From JAAZVM01 sp041694155 (GTDB lineage: Bacteria; Patescibacteriota; Gracilibacteria; BD1-5; UBA6164), in NCBI GenBank assembly GCA_041694155.1, contig JASMTS010000002.1:1-52317 (forward strand): DNA of 52,317 nt, in the 5' to 3' direction. A model generated the notes under the pieces. It did not search any database and was not told where the DNA came from. It was given only the letters and a program-made list of their open reading frames with translations. Shown here piece by piece: positions 41,415-52,162 of the stretch. The position numbers and the translations under genes were made by a program. Numbering within the stretch: the first letter of the stretch is position 1; every line of letters starts with the position of its first letter.

Positions 41415-43235
41415 TTAATCAAAAAAATGTAAATAATCAGGGATATTTTTATTATATTTATGTTTAATATACCTTAAAATATATTTATCTTTTAACCTTT
41501 CTTTTTTATATGGTATTTGATTTATTGATTTTTTTCAAAACCATATTCATAACATTTTACTACTTAAAACTTTAACAACTTTTATTCATATTTTTTCAGA
41601 ATAATTACTTGTAAGATCTATGATATAAAAATCTCATCAAATATCTTTATGGAAAATACTTAATATTTCTCAAATAGTTTTATCTTTATAATTATTATTT
41701 ATATCTTCATATAAAACGGTATTATTTCTTGTATATAAAAAGTCCAAATATTTAAAATTATCATTATCCGTATAAAAATCTTTATGATCATGAAATGAAA
41801 TACTGTCTTCTATTTCTAATTTTTTATGTTCCTTATCAATATCTATATTTCATAATATTTCAGTAATCACTTTTTCTATACAATCATCTATATTTAATTT
41901 GCAGGATGCTCACATTTCATAAATATTATTTCATTTAAAAAATCAAAAAATATGCGGTAATTGTTTTCAAAAAGAAATATCAAATAAATAAATTTTTCAA
42001 CTATATTTAATTTCAATTTCATTTATTAAATTTTTTAAATTGGTAGGTAAAGAACTATTTTTTATTATATTTGGGGTTAATTTATTTAACCATAGTAACA
42101 TTAAACTATCTCTTTCAGAGTTTTCGAACAATGCAGAAAGAAAAGCTTCTTCATAGTTTCTTCAAGCTCATATTCAATTTGAATTTGCATAATATTTTGA
42201 ATAATCTATATAAGGATATAAAAATATATCATTAGGAATTATTATTTCATCTGTTAATTTTACATTACTTCATTCAGTCTGAAGTTTGTATCATTTTTTA
42301 GAATATAATTTATCATTTTTTTTAAATATATTAGCCCCTATTATTTCATTAATTTTTTTATAATTAATTTTCATTTTCATGTTACTACTAATATCATAAT
42401 CAAAGTATCAACTATCAAAGCGTTCAATTCATTCAACGTAAGCTTTTATTTTAGACAAATAAGAACTTTGTAGGTCACAACCTCAAGATATTCATATATT
42501 GTTTTTATATTTATAGATTTTTTTGTTACAAAAATTATATATTCATAAATATTTAAAAATATATTGAGAATTTTTAATTTTTTTTAATTTTAAAATTGGC
42601 TTATCTAATCAAGTTTTAAAACTAACCGTATGATTTCTCAAATTATATATATTTAAATTTTTTAAATAAAAATTATTTCATAATTTATTTATCCTATTTA
42701 ATTTATAATCTAATTTGATTTTTTTATATTTTTTACTTTCAAATAATAATCTTATTTTATATGATTTATTTTCATATATTTTTTCGTTAATATAAAGTAC
42801 ATATTTTTTTCAAATAATATTTTTGATAATATTGAAGTGATTTGATTTTAAATTTGAAAAAAGTAATCAATAATTAATTATCACATCTTTTGCATCTAGT
42901 TTATATAATTTATCTGATTCTAATAAATATATACTTTTATATTTTTTTACTTTATTTAAATTTAAGAGTAAAAAGAAAATATTATAAAAAAATATATTTT
43001 CTCAATATATAAAAAATCAATTTTTTTTATTAAATATATTATAATCTGATTTATGTTTTTTTATTTTAAAAATATTTTTTATCCTAATGTCATTTAAAAA
43101 TTTTTCTAAAATATTATCATCTTTTAACAGTGAGAATCACTTATTTATAGTAATAGTTTTTTTTCAAAAAAAATAAGAAATATCTTCTGTCAAAATAAAA
43201 AAATGATTGTTTTTGTTTAAATTAGTTTCTATCAT
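41415..43235 (-). CDS. YcaO-domain cyclodehydratase (azole RiPP maturation)
   Basis: The 606-residue protein has an unassigned N-terminal half (1-230), perhaps for leader binding, and a YcaO domain. The ATP-binding signatures are present: SKIKAYVEGIER (261-272), GIGAGRNYEEAFLSALFENS followed by ERD (355-376) and a third Glu in CIEKVITEIL (about 459). The C-terminal DLTSNYSEKIGIKVVKVLS block is also typical. YcaO enzymes use ATP to activate backbone amides, turning Cys/Ser/Thr into azolines. The Pro-rich C-terminal tail (PxPxP) of many azoline-forming members is missing. Extreme A/T content sets it apart from its neighbours, but it uses TGA-Gly. Confidence 0.88.
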
Positions 43236-43253
43236 GTTTATATTTTTATAAAA

Positions 43254-43280
43254 AAAGAAGGGAATATCCCTTCTATTAAT
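43254..43280 (-). terminator. Terminator between precursor peptide and YcaO genes
   Basis: AGAAGGGA and TCCCTTCT form an eight-pair G/C-rich stem with a three-base loop, then a T-run on the minus strand. Partial read-through would give much more precursor than enzyme, a common design in RiPP operons. Confidence 0.8.
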
Positions 43281-43284
43281 TTAT

Positions 43285-43431
43285 CTAGTCTGCACAAGAA
43301 CAAGGTCAAGTACAATTACAAAGAGTAATACTATCTATTTCATCATTTATATCTGCTTTTAAATCTGCAAAAAGATCTATATCTTCTTGTTTAGAAGTAG
43401 AATTTGCTTCTAAATTATTTAAATTATTCAT
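43285..43431 (-). CDS. Cys-rich RiPP precursor peptide
   Basis: The 48-residue peptide has an acidic leader (about residues 1-35: EANSTSKQEDIDLFADLKAD, then INDEIDS) and a short core ITLCNCTGPCSCAD with four Cys, one Thr and one Ser suited to azoline formation. The Gly of TGP is a TGA codon; with TGA as a stop the peptide would lose its last two Cys. It lies 49 bases before the YcaO start, has its own promoter and is followed by an intergenic terminator. The core boundary is a guess; cleavage after the acidic leader is expected but no protease is nearby. Confidence 0.85.
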
Positions 43432-43492
43432 AATTTATAAAATTATAATATAAACAGACGAGAGTTTTTATAAGTTTTCTTTCTCACTTTAA

Positions 43493-43520
43493 ATAATAAA
43501 ATTTATACCAAAAAAGTCAA
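43493..43520 (-). promoter_or_regulatory. Promoter of the RiPP precursor gene
   Basis: Minus-strand TTGACT (43515-43520), 16-bp spacer, TATTAT (43493-43498), identical in design to the promoter at 34468-34495. The 5' leader of about 55-60 bases has no Shine-Dalgarno site. Confidence 0.7.
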
Positions 43521-43581
43521 TTTTTTAACTTGAAAAATAATCAAAAAAACCAAAAACAATAATTTTTTTATTCATTTTGTT

Positions 43582-43610
43582 TTGACAAATAGTATTAATT
43601 ATTTTATAAT
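43582..43610 (+). promoter_or_regulatory. Consensus promoter, repeat copy 2
   Basis: TTGACA (43582-43587), 17-bp spacer, TATAAT (43605-43610). It diverges from the RiPP precursor promoter 62 bases away. Confidence 0.85.
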
Positions 43611-43644
43611 ATTAAGTGTTTAAAATAATAATCTACTAAATATT

Positions 43645-44493
43645 ATGGTAAATAAACCTAATAACTCTCCTGAAATAAATAACAGTATTGAAAATAATAC
43701 TGAAAATAATGATAAATGAGCTCTGACTAGAATAGCTGAAACTACAAAAACCAAAACTACTGCTGCTTTAGGTGCTTTGGCTCTAGCTACTACTCTCAAT
43801 TTTAGTTCTCCTGCCGAAGCTGCTGAGACTAATATCCCTGAATGAGCTGTACCTGTTGAAATAGTAAAAGATGCAAGACTTACTGATATACCTTTTGGAG
43901 CTAGAAAAGTCAATTTTAGAGATTCAGAAATTTTTATTTGGAAAAATGATGATTGATCTTTTTCTATGCAAATAACAAAAATGGATCAAAATTCTTGAAC
44001 TGATGATATTCATTTTGAAGCCAATGTTGCTTGAGAAAATTATGTTTTCTCTATTGTTGGTGATGACTCTATTAGTCAAGTATTAGTAGCTGAAAAAGCT
44101 CCTGAAAAAGAGTCTCAATATGGTATCAATTATGACAGAATGACTAGAGGTAACTACATACTGAAAAATATCATGCTTAGTGCTGAAAGTAGGTTGGCTG
44201 AATATATGAGGGATGTAGAAGGTTATGATCAAAATGAAGTAAAAATAACTCTTACATGAATGGCTAGGTGATTCGCTAGAGACTGAATAACTCCTATCAC
44301 TTTAGAAAGACTTAGATGAGCTTTCCCAGAAATATTAACTTCTCTTTCTTATTTAGACCAAAATAGATTTCCTAATTTATATGAAATTGGGTTAAATCAA
44401 AGTGCTAAAGAAGAACTATTATTATCTGAGCAAAATTTAAGAGAATCTGAGCAAAATTTAGAAACTGCTAAAAAATTATCATGAAATAACTAG
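43645..44493 (+). CDS. Secreted protein of unknown family, copy 2
   Basis: The 282-residue paralogue of the protein at 39693 has the same N-terminus, signal segment (ALGALALATTLNFSSPAEAA) and central region, with scattered substitutions (for example INDAGLTDIPLG becomes VKDARLTDIPFG). The C-terminus differs: two repeats SEQNLRE/SEQNLET replace the AERAD repeats of copy 1. Variation is concentrated in the repeat tail, suggesting a length-variable helical segment. Function unknown; secretion is likely. Confidence 0.82.
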
Positions 44494-44522
44494 TTTTTTG
44501 CTTATTAAATATATTTATGATA

Positions 44523-44558
44523 AGATATTATAGTAATATAACTATAATATCTTTTTTT
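44523..44558 (+). terminator. Terminator of secreted protein, copy 2
   Basis: AGATATTATAG and CTATAATATCT pair, followed by seven T residues that directly precede the ATG at 44559. Identical in copy 1. Confidence 0.85.
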
Positions 44559-46289
44559 ATGGTTGAATCTCCTAATAATTATGAAAATTTAAACCCTCAA
44601 ACTGAATCAAACGAAAATTCAGAATTTTTAGAGTCTATTAATAATGACCTACAATCAATTCCAGAAGAACTTCAAAACCTAGCTCAAAAACAAGTAGAAC
44701 AATATAAAGAATCCCCACAATCATCAAATGATGAGTATGATTTATTAGACTCTATAGATGCTTTAAAAGCTATAGAGTCTATAAAAGACTCTAACGACTG
44801 ATATGAAGAATTTATTGATTTATTAGATAACTCTGAAAACTTAAAACCATTATTTACAAAAATAATATTGGAACAAGTCGCTATTAATAATTATATAAAA
44901 GAAAACTGATTCCCTATTAATCAAGAAACTCTAGATGCTTTTAATAATAATTTTTGATTGAAAATAAATTATATAAAAGAAGATACTGTTGAAAAAAAAG
45001 AGGATTCAGTAGAAAATAATCAAGATTCAGTAGAAAATAATAATGAAGCCAAAGAACTATATTTAAAAACTTATGAAAGAATTAAAGAAATTGAAACTGA
45101 AAATGAATATTTTAATAAATTAAAAGAATTATTTGAAAAATTAAATAATAATGAAATAGATGTAAAAGAAATAACAGAATTTCTAAATTCATTAGAAGAA
45201 GAAAAATTTTTCTGAATTTTAAAAGAAATACAAAATTATGATGATTTAAATAATACAAATATTTTTAATTGATTTAAGGATGCTATTATAAGTTCATGAA
45301 ATAGTAATATTATATTAAAAATAAACAAATACGAACAATTAAACTCTCCAGAAAAAACTGTAGACATATTAGATATAACAGACTCCGAAACAGCTAGAAT
45401 ATATGCTTGATTGTGAACAGAAAATCCAGATATAAATTGAAATATATTTAAAAACTGAGATATAAGTATAGATATATCAAAAAGACCTCCTCAAAGAATA
45501 CTTTGAGATGAAAATTTTAATATAGAGCTAGATTTACCTATATGAGATTTTTACCCTGCTATATTAGAACACGAGAGAACAAAACAAGAAATCACACCAA
45601 AACTAGATAGTGTTAATATATTATTACAAAATAAAGAATATATTGATGATATGCTTGGTTCTAACCTTAATATATCTCAAATAAAAACAAATCTAAAAAA
45701 TACTCTTAATATAAAAACAGACTTTATAAATACAAAAGAAGACTTAAGTGATACAAATTTAGCAAACTTAAAAAATGAGTTTGAACAACAATTGAGTCAA
45801 AACGACGAAAAACTCCAACAAGCACTTAGAGAAAAAATAAACGAATACAAAAGAAAACTAGAACAAAAAGACAAGCTAGCTCGTGAAACATACAATTTTT
45901 TGAAATCTATTGGTTTTGATAAAATACCTCAAAGTGTTACAAACAATGTGATACAACAACTCAACTCCAATTCTTGACTTAGAGCTAGTCTAGGTTTGAA
46001 TACAAATATAGACTTAAAAAATGGTATTTTATGATTTGACAGTGACTTTGATGAAAATAGTATTTCATCACAAGAAAAAGCTGACTTTGCTAAAGTATTC
46101 AATGTAATGATAGCTTGAAATGAAGAGTGACCTATAAATATAGATGCTATATTAAACGATAGATGAACACCTATAAGTGATTATACAGTCTTTGAAAATC
46201 ACCTAGAATCAAACAAATTAAGAGATGCTTGATTGGCAAACAAAATAATGATAGATAATATTAAAAATTATAACAATGAAAACAAATAA
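44559..46289 (+). CDS. Large Asn/Glu/Lys-rich coiled-coil protein
   Basis: The start is placed at ATG 44559 because the in-frame ATG at 44517 lies before the terminator hairpin and would add a hairpin-encoded hydrophobic stretch. The 576-residue protein is hydrophilic, with repeats (VEKKEDSVENNQDSVENNNE) and a coiled coil near residues 400-435. There is no signal peptide and no recognised domain; the middle contains RPPQRILGDENFNIELDLPI. It follows the secreted protein and may be expressed through read-through of the terminator. A truncated twin is at 40619. Confidence 0.75.
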
Positions 46290-46326
46290 AAGGATAACTA
46301 AAATTAGTTATCCTTTTATTTGTTTT
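46279..46326. terminator. Long convergent terminator
   Basis: A stem of about 20 pairs (AAACAAATAAAAGGATAACTA type) between convergent genes; it contains both stop codons. Confidence 0.8.
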
Positions 46327-46808
46327 TCTATACTAGTTCTTAATCTATTCAAAGCTTCCAAAAAATCAAAGTTTTCAAAATCAAAATATATTTTTCATTC
46401 ATCAAGACCATTTGATAAATTCATATATCAAATTCTTTTTTCTATTATAGTCTCGACTATTTCTATTGTAGTATCTTCTGGTATCAAAAAATATTCATCA
46501 AAAGTATCTTTTAATAATTTTTGCTTTTGAGGATATTTGAACTCTATAAAACCAAGTATAGAATTAACTGCTTCTCAAGAGTCTTCTACTAGTTTTTTAA
46601 CCAAAAAATCTAGTTGAGAATATTCTAATTTATTAGCATCAAAATCTTCTTCCAATAAAACTTTTATATAAGAATCATTTATATCTCAAACACTAATATT
46701 TGGATTATTTTCCAAAAAAGTATTTAAATCTTCAAAGTTATAGTTTTCTATCTTTTGATCTTTGTCTAATTCATCAAAACTTCAAAACACTTTTACTCTA
46801 TTATCCAT
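46308..46808 (-). CDS. Acidic hypothetical protein
   Basis: The 166-residue soluble protein (FGSFDELDKDQKIENYNFED at the start) is acidic and rich in aromatic residues. There is no recognised motif or membrane segment. It converges on the 576-residue gene and stands alone on its strand. Confidence 0.7.
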
Positions 46809-46913
46809 AATAATATTTTAATTATAGTATATAATTTTTATTATTTATAACCAAATTGTATTATAAGTCAATTATTAATATTAATAATTTATATTGTATG
46901 CTATATTTTTTAT

Positions 46914-46940
46914 TTGAAAAATACTATTTATAGATATAAT
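46914..46940 (+). promoter_or_regulatory. Promoter of the secG operon
   Basis: TTGAAA (46914-46919), 15-bp spacer, TATAAT (46935-46940), 28 bases before the first start codon. Confidence 0.5.
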
Positions 46941-46968
46941 CTTATAAATTATATTCAAAACTAAAACT

Positions 46969-47430
46969 ATGGATAACCTAATATATAAATGGACTTTTTC
47001 TGACAACAAAAATAGAGGTAAATTTTGGTACATTATAGCTATATCAGTAGTATTATGAATTGCCATATGGTGAGTATTGACAAAACAATACTGACTTACT
47101 TTTATAATACTCCTAGTTGCATGAATAGGATTTTTTATAGAAAACAACTCTTCAGAAAATATAGAGGTCCAACTAAATGATTTATGAATAAAAATATGAG
47201 ATTATTTCTATGACTATAATAAAATAGAAAAATATTGATTTATCTATAATTGAGAGAATGCAGAGTACCTAAGAATATACATAAACAAATCTGGACTCAA
47301 AAAAATAGATCTAAAAATAGATAATAAAATATGTAAAGATTTAAAAAATATTTTAAGTGAATATTTATTAGAAGAAGAAAAAACTGAACTAACAAGCTCA
47401 GAAAAATTAATTAATTTTTTAAAACTATAA
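46969..47430 (+). CDS. Small membrane protein with two N-terminal helices
   Basis: The 153-residue protein has a short polar start with an aromatic patch (YKWTFSDNKNRGKFWYIIAI), two close transmembrane helices (about 21-55) and a soluble C-terminal domain with strand-like segments (IEVQLNDLGIKIGDYFYDYN) that resembles a PH-like/YcxB-type membrane-associated fold. Such proteins are common in CPR genomes. It overlaps nothing but is one base from the next gene. Confidence 0.7.
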
Positions 47431-47431
47431 A

Positions 47432-47827
47432 ATGAGAATACTAATATCAATAATATTTAATGCTCTTATATTATACTTACTTGCATATTTTTTATCAGAA
47501 AATGCAGCTCTATGAGTTGAGTCTTGAATAATAGTAGAATGATGAGTATTAACCTACATAATAGGATGAGCTATACTATGAATTATCAATGTAGTTATTA
47601 GACCAATATTAAAAATATTATCTATACCTTTCTTTTTTATATTTTTGTGATTGGTAGTATTATTTATAAATGCAATTATTCTATGGTTATTTGATTATAT
47701 ATTTAATCAAATACTGATAGTTCCTGGTATTTCTTATGATATAAATTGAACTGTTAATTTTATAATTGCTGTTGCAATTTTTACAATTTTGAATATGTTT
47801 TATACGTTATTATTTAATAAAAAATAG
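47432..47827 (+). CDS. Phage-holin-4-superfamily-like membrane protein
   Basis: The 131-residue protein has four hydrophobic segments and the pattern GGAILGIINVVIRPILKILSI after the first helices, which is the signature of the holin 4 superfamily (YvlD-like, PF04020). Despite the name these are chromosomal membrane proteins in most bacteria and not lysis proteins. Second gene of the operon, four bases before secG. Confidence 0.8.
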
Positions 47828-47831
47828 AAAA

Positions 47832-48050
47832 ATGATTGAATTATTAAAATTTAGTGAAGTTATATTAGCTGTGATGTTAATTTTTGTAGTATTAATACAA
47901 AATAAAAATGTTACACTTAGTCTTACTGACATGAGTGGTGGTATGTGACAAGCTACTAAAAGATGACCTGAAAAAATACTTCATAATGCTACTATTGTTT
48001 TAGGTTCACTTTTTGTATTAAATTCTTTGGCTTTATACCTAGTTATATAA
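47832..48050 (+). CDS. secG: Preprotein translocase subunit SecG
   Basis: The 72-residue protein has two transmembrane helices joined by a cytoplasmic loop (QNKNVTLSLTDMSGGMGQAT, then KRGPEKILHNATI) with the conserved SecG pattern: VLIQ before and a Gly-rich segment GG-G within. SecG helps SecYE and SecA. The short length and position before an exported solute-binding protein fit. Confidence 0.87.
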
Positions 48051-48064
48051 TTTAGTTAACATTT

Positions 48065-50272
48065 ATGTTTATAAAAAAACTAAGCAAACTTAAGAAATAC
48101 TTATTTTTAATAAGTATTCTATTTTTGTTTTTATCGTCTATTCATCTTTTGTATACATATCTTTATGAAGATGCAAAAACAGTCCCTGTAGAATGAGGGG
48201 CTATTTCTGAGTGACTTATTTGAGTCTTCCCTAGTCTAAATCCACTTGTACCATTGTCTTGAAACAATGAATATGTAGTTAGCCTGCTTTATAGAAGTCT
48301 TTTAAAATATGATGTAGAACAACAAAAAGTAGTATGAGATATAGCAAACTGTGATATAGAATCTATATCTAGTGTAGAATGTTATATAAATGAAAATGCT
48401 TATTGGTCTAACTGAGAAAGAATAACATCAGATGATATAGTAGCAACATTTGAAAAAATAAAAAATACTGAATCTAATCTAGTTATTAGCTCATTACTAG
48501 AAGATATTGAAATACAAAAAAATGGAGATATTATAATATTTAATAACTCCAAAAACGACATAAATGCTCTTAACATATTTTTTCAACCTATAGTAAAAAA
48601 AGAAATATTAGATAATATATCAGATGAAGAAGTAAGTTCTAGCTTTAACAAAACAGATTGAATATATTCTGGTGACTTTGTTGTATCAAATATAAGCTCT
48701 GACTCTACTATATGAATATCAAAAATAATACTAGATAGAAACCCTTATTTTGATAATTGAAATATATCAAAACTTACACTTAATATATTCCCTGACACTC
48801 AAACTTTTTTAAAAAATAGACAATCAGTAAATATTTTTAATGACAATGAAAATATAATTGGTAATTCAGCCCCTAGGTTGGCCAACCACAAATACACTGT
48901 TCCTCAATTTGTCTGATTATTTATAAACAAAGAAAATATATCTAGTTATAACTTAAGAACTTTTATATTAAATGAAATAAATTCTCAAAACTTGACTTCC
49001 CTATTATGAGAAGAAAATTTCAAAAAAATAAATAATCCCTATATGCAATGAGATGATATAAGCTCAACTCCAAATAATAGAAATTTTGAAGAGATTATGG
49101 ATTCTCTATGATATAAACAAAAATCTAGTTATATAAATAATATATCTCAAAAGCAAAATAATACAGTATCGGGAGAAGTACAAATACAAGAATCTGATTT
49201 GGAAGAACTTAGTATTGATGATTATCAAGAAGATTCAAATGTTATAACTTCACCTAACTATGTAGAAAAATATAACTTCGTAACAAAAGATAATATATTA
49301 TTAAAATGAGATGTATCATCTTGAGTTGATGGAGTATATGTAAACGACTATAAGTTACAGTGATTTAATGCTTGAGATAGCGTTTTTAATTATAGATTAT
49401 TAGAATCATATGATTCTATATCAAAATGAGAAAACCAGTACAATATATATTATGAAACAAACTGAGAAAAAGAATTAGTAGATCAAGTTGTTTTTTATTA
49501 TAGCGAAGATCAACAAGAGCTAGAAGAATATAAAAATGGATTAGTTGAAGAACTATACACTAAAGAAATAACACAACAAAGAGAAGAACAAGAAAACAAT
49601 AGATCAACACAAGAAGAAGAAAATTTAAATAAAGAAGAGTTAGAAAAATATAATAATCTAGATGATAAATTGTATTATAATGAATCATTAGAACCATTTA
49701 CATTGAGTTTATATTATCTAAACTCACAAAAAGATTTAGAACAAACAGCAAAATTCATTCAAGACTCTCTTAAATCATTATGAATAAAACTTGATCTAAT
49801 TCCATATAGTATAAAGGACATATGATCTATTATTAATGATAAAAAACAATATGACCTTATATTGACTTGAATAAATTTATGATATTTTGATTTCAATATT
49901 TTTCCTTATTTTCATTCTAGTCAGGCAGATGATTGATATAATTTTGCAAACCTAAAAAGAACTAGTTTAGATTTACTACTTGAAGAATTAAAATCTAATA
50001 TATATTGAGAAGACAAAATAAATGAAATACAAGAAAATATATTAGAAATACTAAAAGAGGAACAAGTTATAAAAACTCTCTATACACCAAAAATAAATCT
50101 GCTTATAGATAAAAATATAAAAAATACTAAGTTTATAGATTCAATACCTAATAAATCACTTAGATCTTATATAATAAACCAAGCTTATATAAGAGAAGAA
50201 AGAAATATAAACTTAGAAAATAAAAATATATTGGGATTCTTTAAATTCCTATTTAATAAACTATATGAATAA
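48065..50272 (+). CDS. Family-5 extracellular solute-binding protein
   Basis: The 735-residue protein is membrane-anchored by one N-terminal helix (about 12-33), then has the SBP family 5 core: EGAISEGLIGVFPSLNPLVP-like region, EYVVSLLYRSLLKYD, WSNGERITSDDIVATFEKIK and ISKIILDRNPYFDNG. A Glu/Gln/Asn-rich insert near 490-545 splits the domain, and FTLSLYYLNSQKDLEQTAKF resumes it. Family-5 proteins bind peptides or dipeptides for ABC importers; no permease or ATPase genes are adjacent here. The first Gly-rich motif includes TGA codons. Confidence 0.85.
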
Positions 50273-51170
50273 CGAGTTAAAAGACAGAGTAATACTACCT
50301 GCTTGGAAAATAATAAAAGAAGATATAAAAATCAAAAAATTTTATTTAATACCTGGACTTCTATCAATAATATTTTTAACATGATTACTTGTATATCAAG
50401 TAATCTATACATATGTAGAAATATTTTGAAATAACAAAGAAGAGGTATTACAAATTATTTTGAACTTTTTACAAGCTGATTATTGAATAGAAATACTTAT
50501 AATATGATTTATATTTATAGCAATCTATATATTTATAACTCCAGTATTTGAATGAGGACTAATAAAATATATAGATTGTAAAAATAAATGAGAAGATATA
50601 TGTAGTATTGATGCTCTATGACAATGAATATACAAATTTTTACCACTATTCAAGTTTAATAATACTTTTTCTGAGTTCAAAATAATGAGTATATTAAACT
50701 TTTACTTATTCGTTCTTAGATTTATATGAATAGAATACATAAAAGCTCTGACATATTTATTTTTAGTTATATTTTTTGTATGATTTATAATTAATATTCT
50801 TTTGGTATATGCCAAATATACTATAATGCTAGAAAATAAATGAGTATTTGAATCAATATCAAAATCTGCAAAAATAGCTATATTAAATATAAATAATACA
50901 ACAAAATTATATTTTTTAATGTTATGATTAAATATAAGAGTAATAATTAACTTTATAATATTTTTATTCTTCCCTATAGCTATAGTTTTAACATTATGAA
51001 TTATAAGTAGTCAATTCTTACTAATACTAACAGTTACTATACTATCAATAATATTTTTGATACTAATAGTAGTTGTTTGATATCTGACAGCCGTTTTAGA
51101 AGTATTTAAAACATCTATATGGTACTATGCATACAAAGAAGGTATAAAAAGAGATGAGGACGAAAAATAA
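50265..51170 (+). CDS. Polytopic membrane protein
   Basis: The 301-residue protein has five to six transmembrane helices and ends in a short charged tail (KEGIKRDEDEK). The N-terminal PAWKIIKEDIKIKKFYLIPG resembles the cytoplasmic start of DUF975-like/GlpM-like membrane proteins, but no family is certain. It overlaps the solute-binding gene by eight bases, so translation is coupled; it may act with that protein in place of a normal permease, which is only inference. Confidence 0.7.
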
Positions 51171-51180
51171 CAATAAAAAA

Positions 51181-51206
51181 GGACCTAATTAATTAGGTCT
51201 TTTTTT
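51181..51206. terminator. Palindromic terminator after the secG operon
   Basis: GACCTAATT and AATTAGGTC form an 18-bp palindrome followed by a T-run, between convergent genes. Confidence 0.8.
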
Positions 51207-51975
51207 ATTTATAATCTAAGAAATGTTTTTTATAATAATTGATAGAATATTCTAAGTTTTGTAAAACTCTTTCCTTGTTACCTACTTTTAATTCACTTGG
51301 TCTAACTTTTAATGATATAAATCAATTATATCAAGCTATCCTAAGTTTCATCAAAAAGCTTTCAAGTGGTAAATAAGATATTCATCATCCAGCATTACCT
51401 GGTAATAAAAATGATTTGGGTCACTTCTTATCACTCAAATAAATATTTCTAACACTAGATCATAATACTTTTTGAGCTTTTAATATATCATTTGAAGATG
51501 ATGAATCTATACTAGATAAATCTAGTGCTGTATCACCTGTAACTCTTTTTATATCATACAAAGAAGCATTTTTATACTTAGGTATAACAAATAATAAAAA
51601 TTCTGGTTCTACATTTTTGATAGCTACTCAAATATGAATATCTCTTTTAACTCTTAATAAGTACTTTGTAAACCATGTACTAGATTTATCAGAAATATGA
51701 GGAGGAGAAAAAGTTATAAGTTGAGATCAAAGAGTTTTAGATATTCTAACTATTTTATCTACCTTTTTTTCATCCATTCACCCTGTAGGAGCAGTTATAG
51801 ATAAAACTGGTATTCATATAGATTCACTTAATTCCTTTAAATAATCTTCATCCCACATATCATAATTAAGCTTAGACATTGATAAGTCTATACCATCGAA
51901 TCAAGCTTCTTTTGCAAAACTAAAAATTCTATGTAGTCAGTATCAATTAAGAGATGCAGTTGATAATAAAATCAC
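51205..51975 (-). CDS. Xylose-isomerase-like TIM-barrel protein
   Basis: From GTG 51975 the 256-residue protein begins ILLSTASLNGYGLHRIFSFA, then KEAGFDGIDLSM, the usual first strand and helix of sugar isomerase/AP-endonuclease-2 family proteins. An upstream stop (TAG) limits earlier starts; no ATG precedes the conserved strand. Later strands include VLSITAPTG, LITFSPPHI and FISLKVRPSELKVG. Metal ligands cannot all be identified (the usual Glu-Asp-His set is incomplete). Substrate unknown. Confidence 0.75.
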
Positions 51976-52143
51976 AATAAAATTAATTATAGACTAATAT
52001 ATTAAATATATAATAACATATTATAAGATATTATACAAAAAAAAGTTAAAATATATAGTAGATTATTTTCTGATTTAATTTTTAAAACAAAAAAATACTT
52101 CAATCTATTATTATCATAAATCAAAGTATAAGTATTTTCTAAA

Positions 52144-52162
52144 TGGTGAGTGATGAGGGATT
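52144..52162 (-). repeat. Second copy of the tRNA-Val 3' end
   Basis: This 19-base stretch, with three more bases outside it, matches the 3' end of the tRNA-Val (52252-52270), including the encoded CCA, with one mismatch. The surrounding bases do not fold as a full tRNA. It is either a decayed tRNA or an attachment-site scar left by an integrating element. The rest of 51976-52251 holds only A/T sequence and a hairpin. Confidence 0.6.

Larger units (their letters stand above)
43542..44699 (+). repeat. Direct repeat, copy 2 (about 1.16 kb)
   Basis: Same orientation and content as 39590-40759. The 2.8-kb stretch between the copies (40760-43541) holds the RiPP cassette on the opposite strand. 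Copy 2 continues into a full-length downstream gene, so copy 2 carries the intact locus. Confidence 0.93.
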
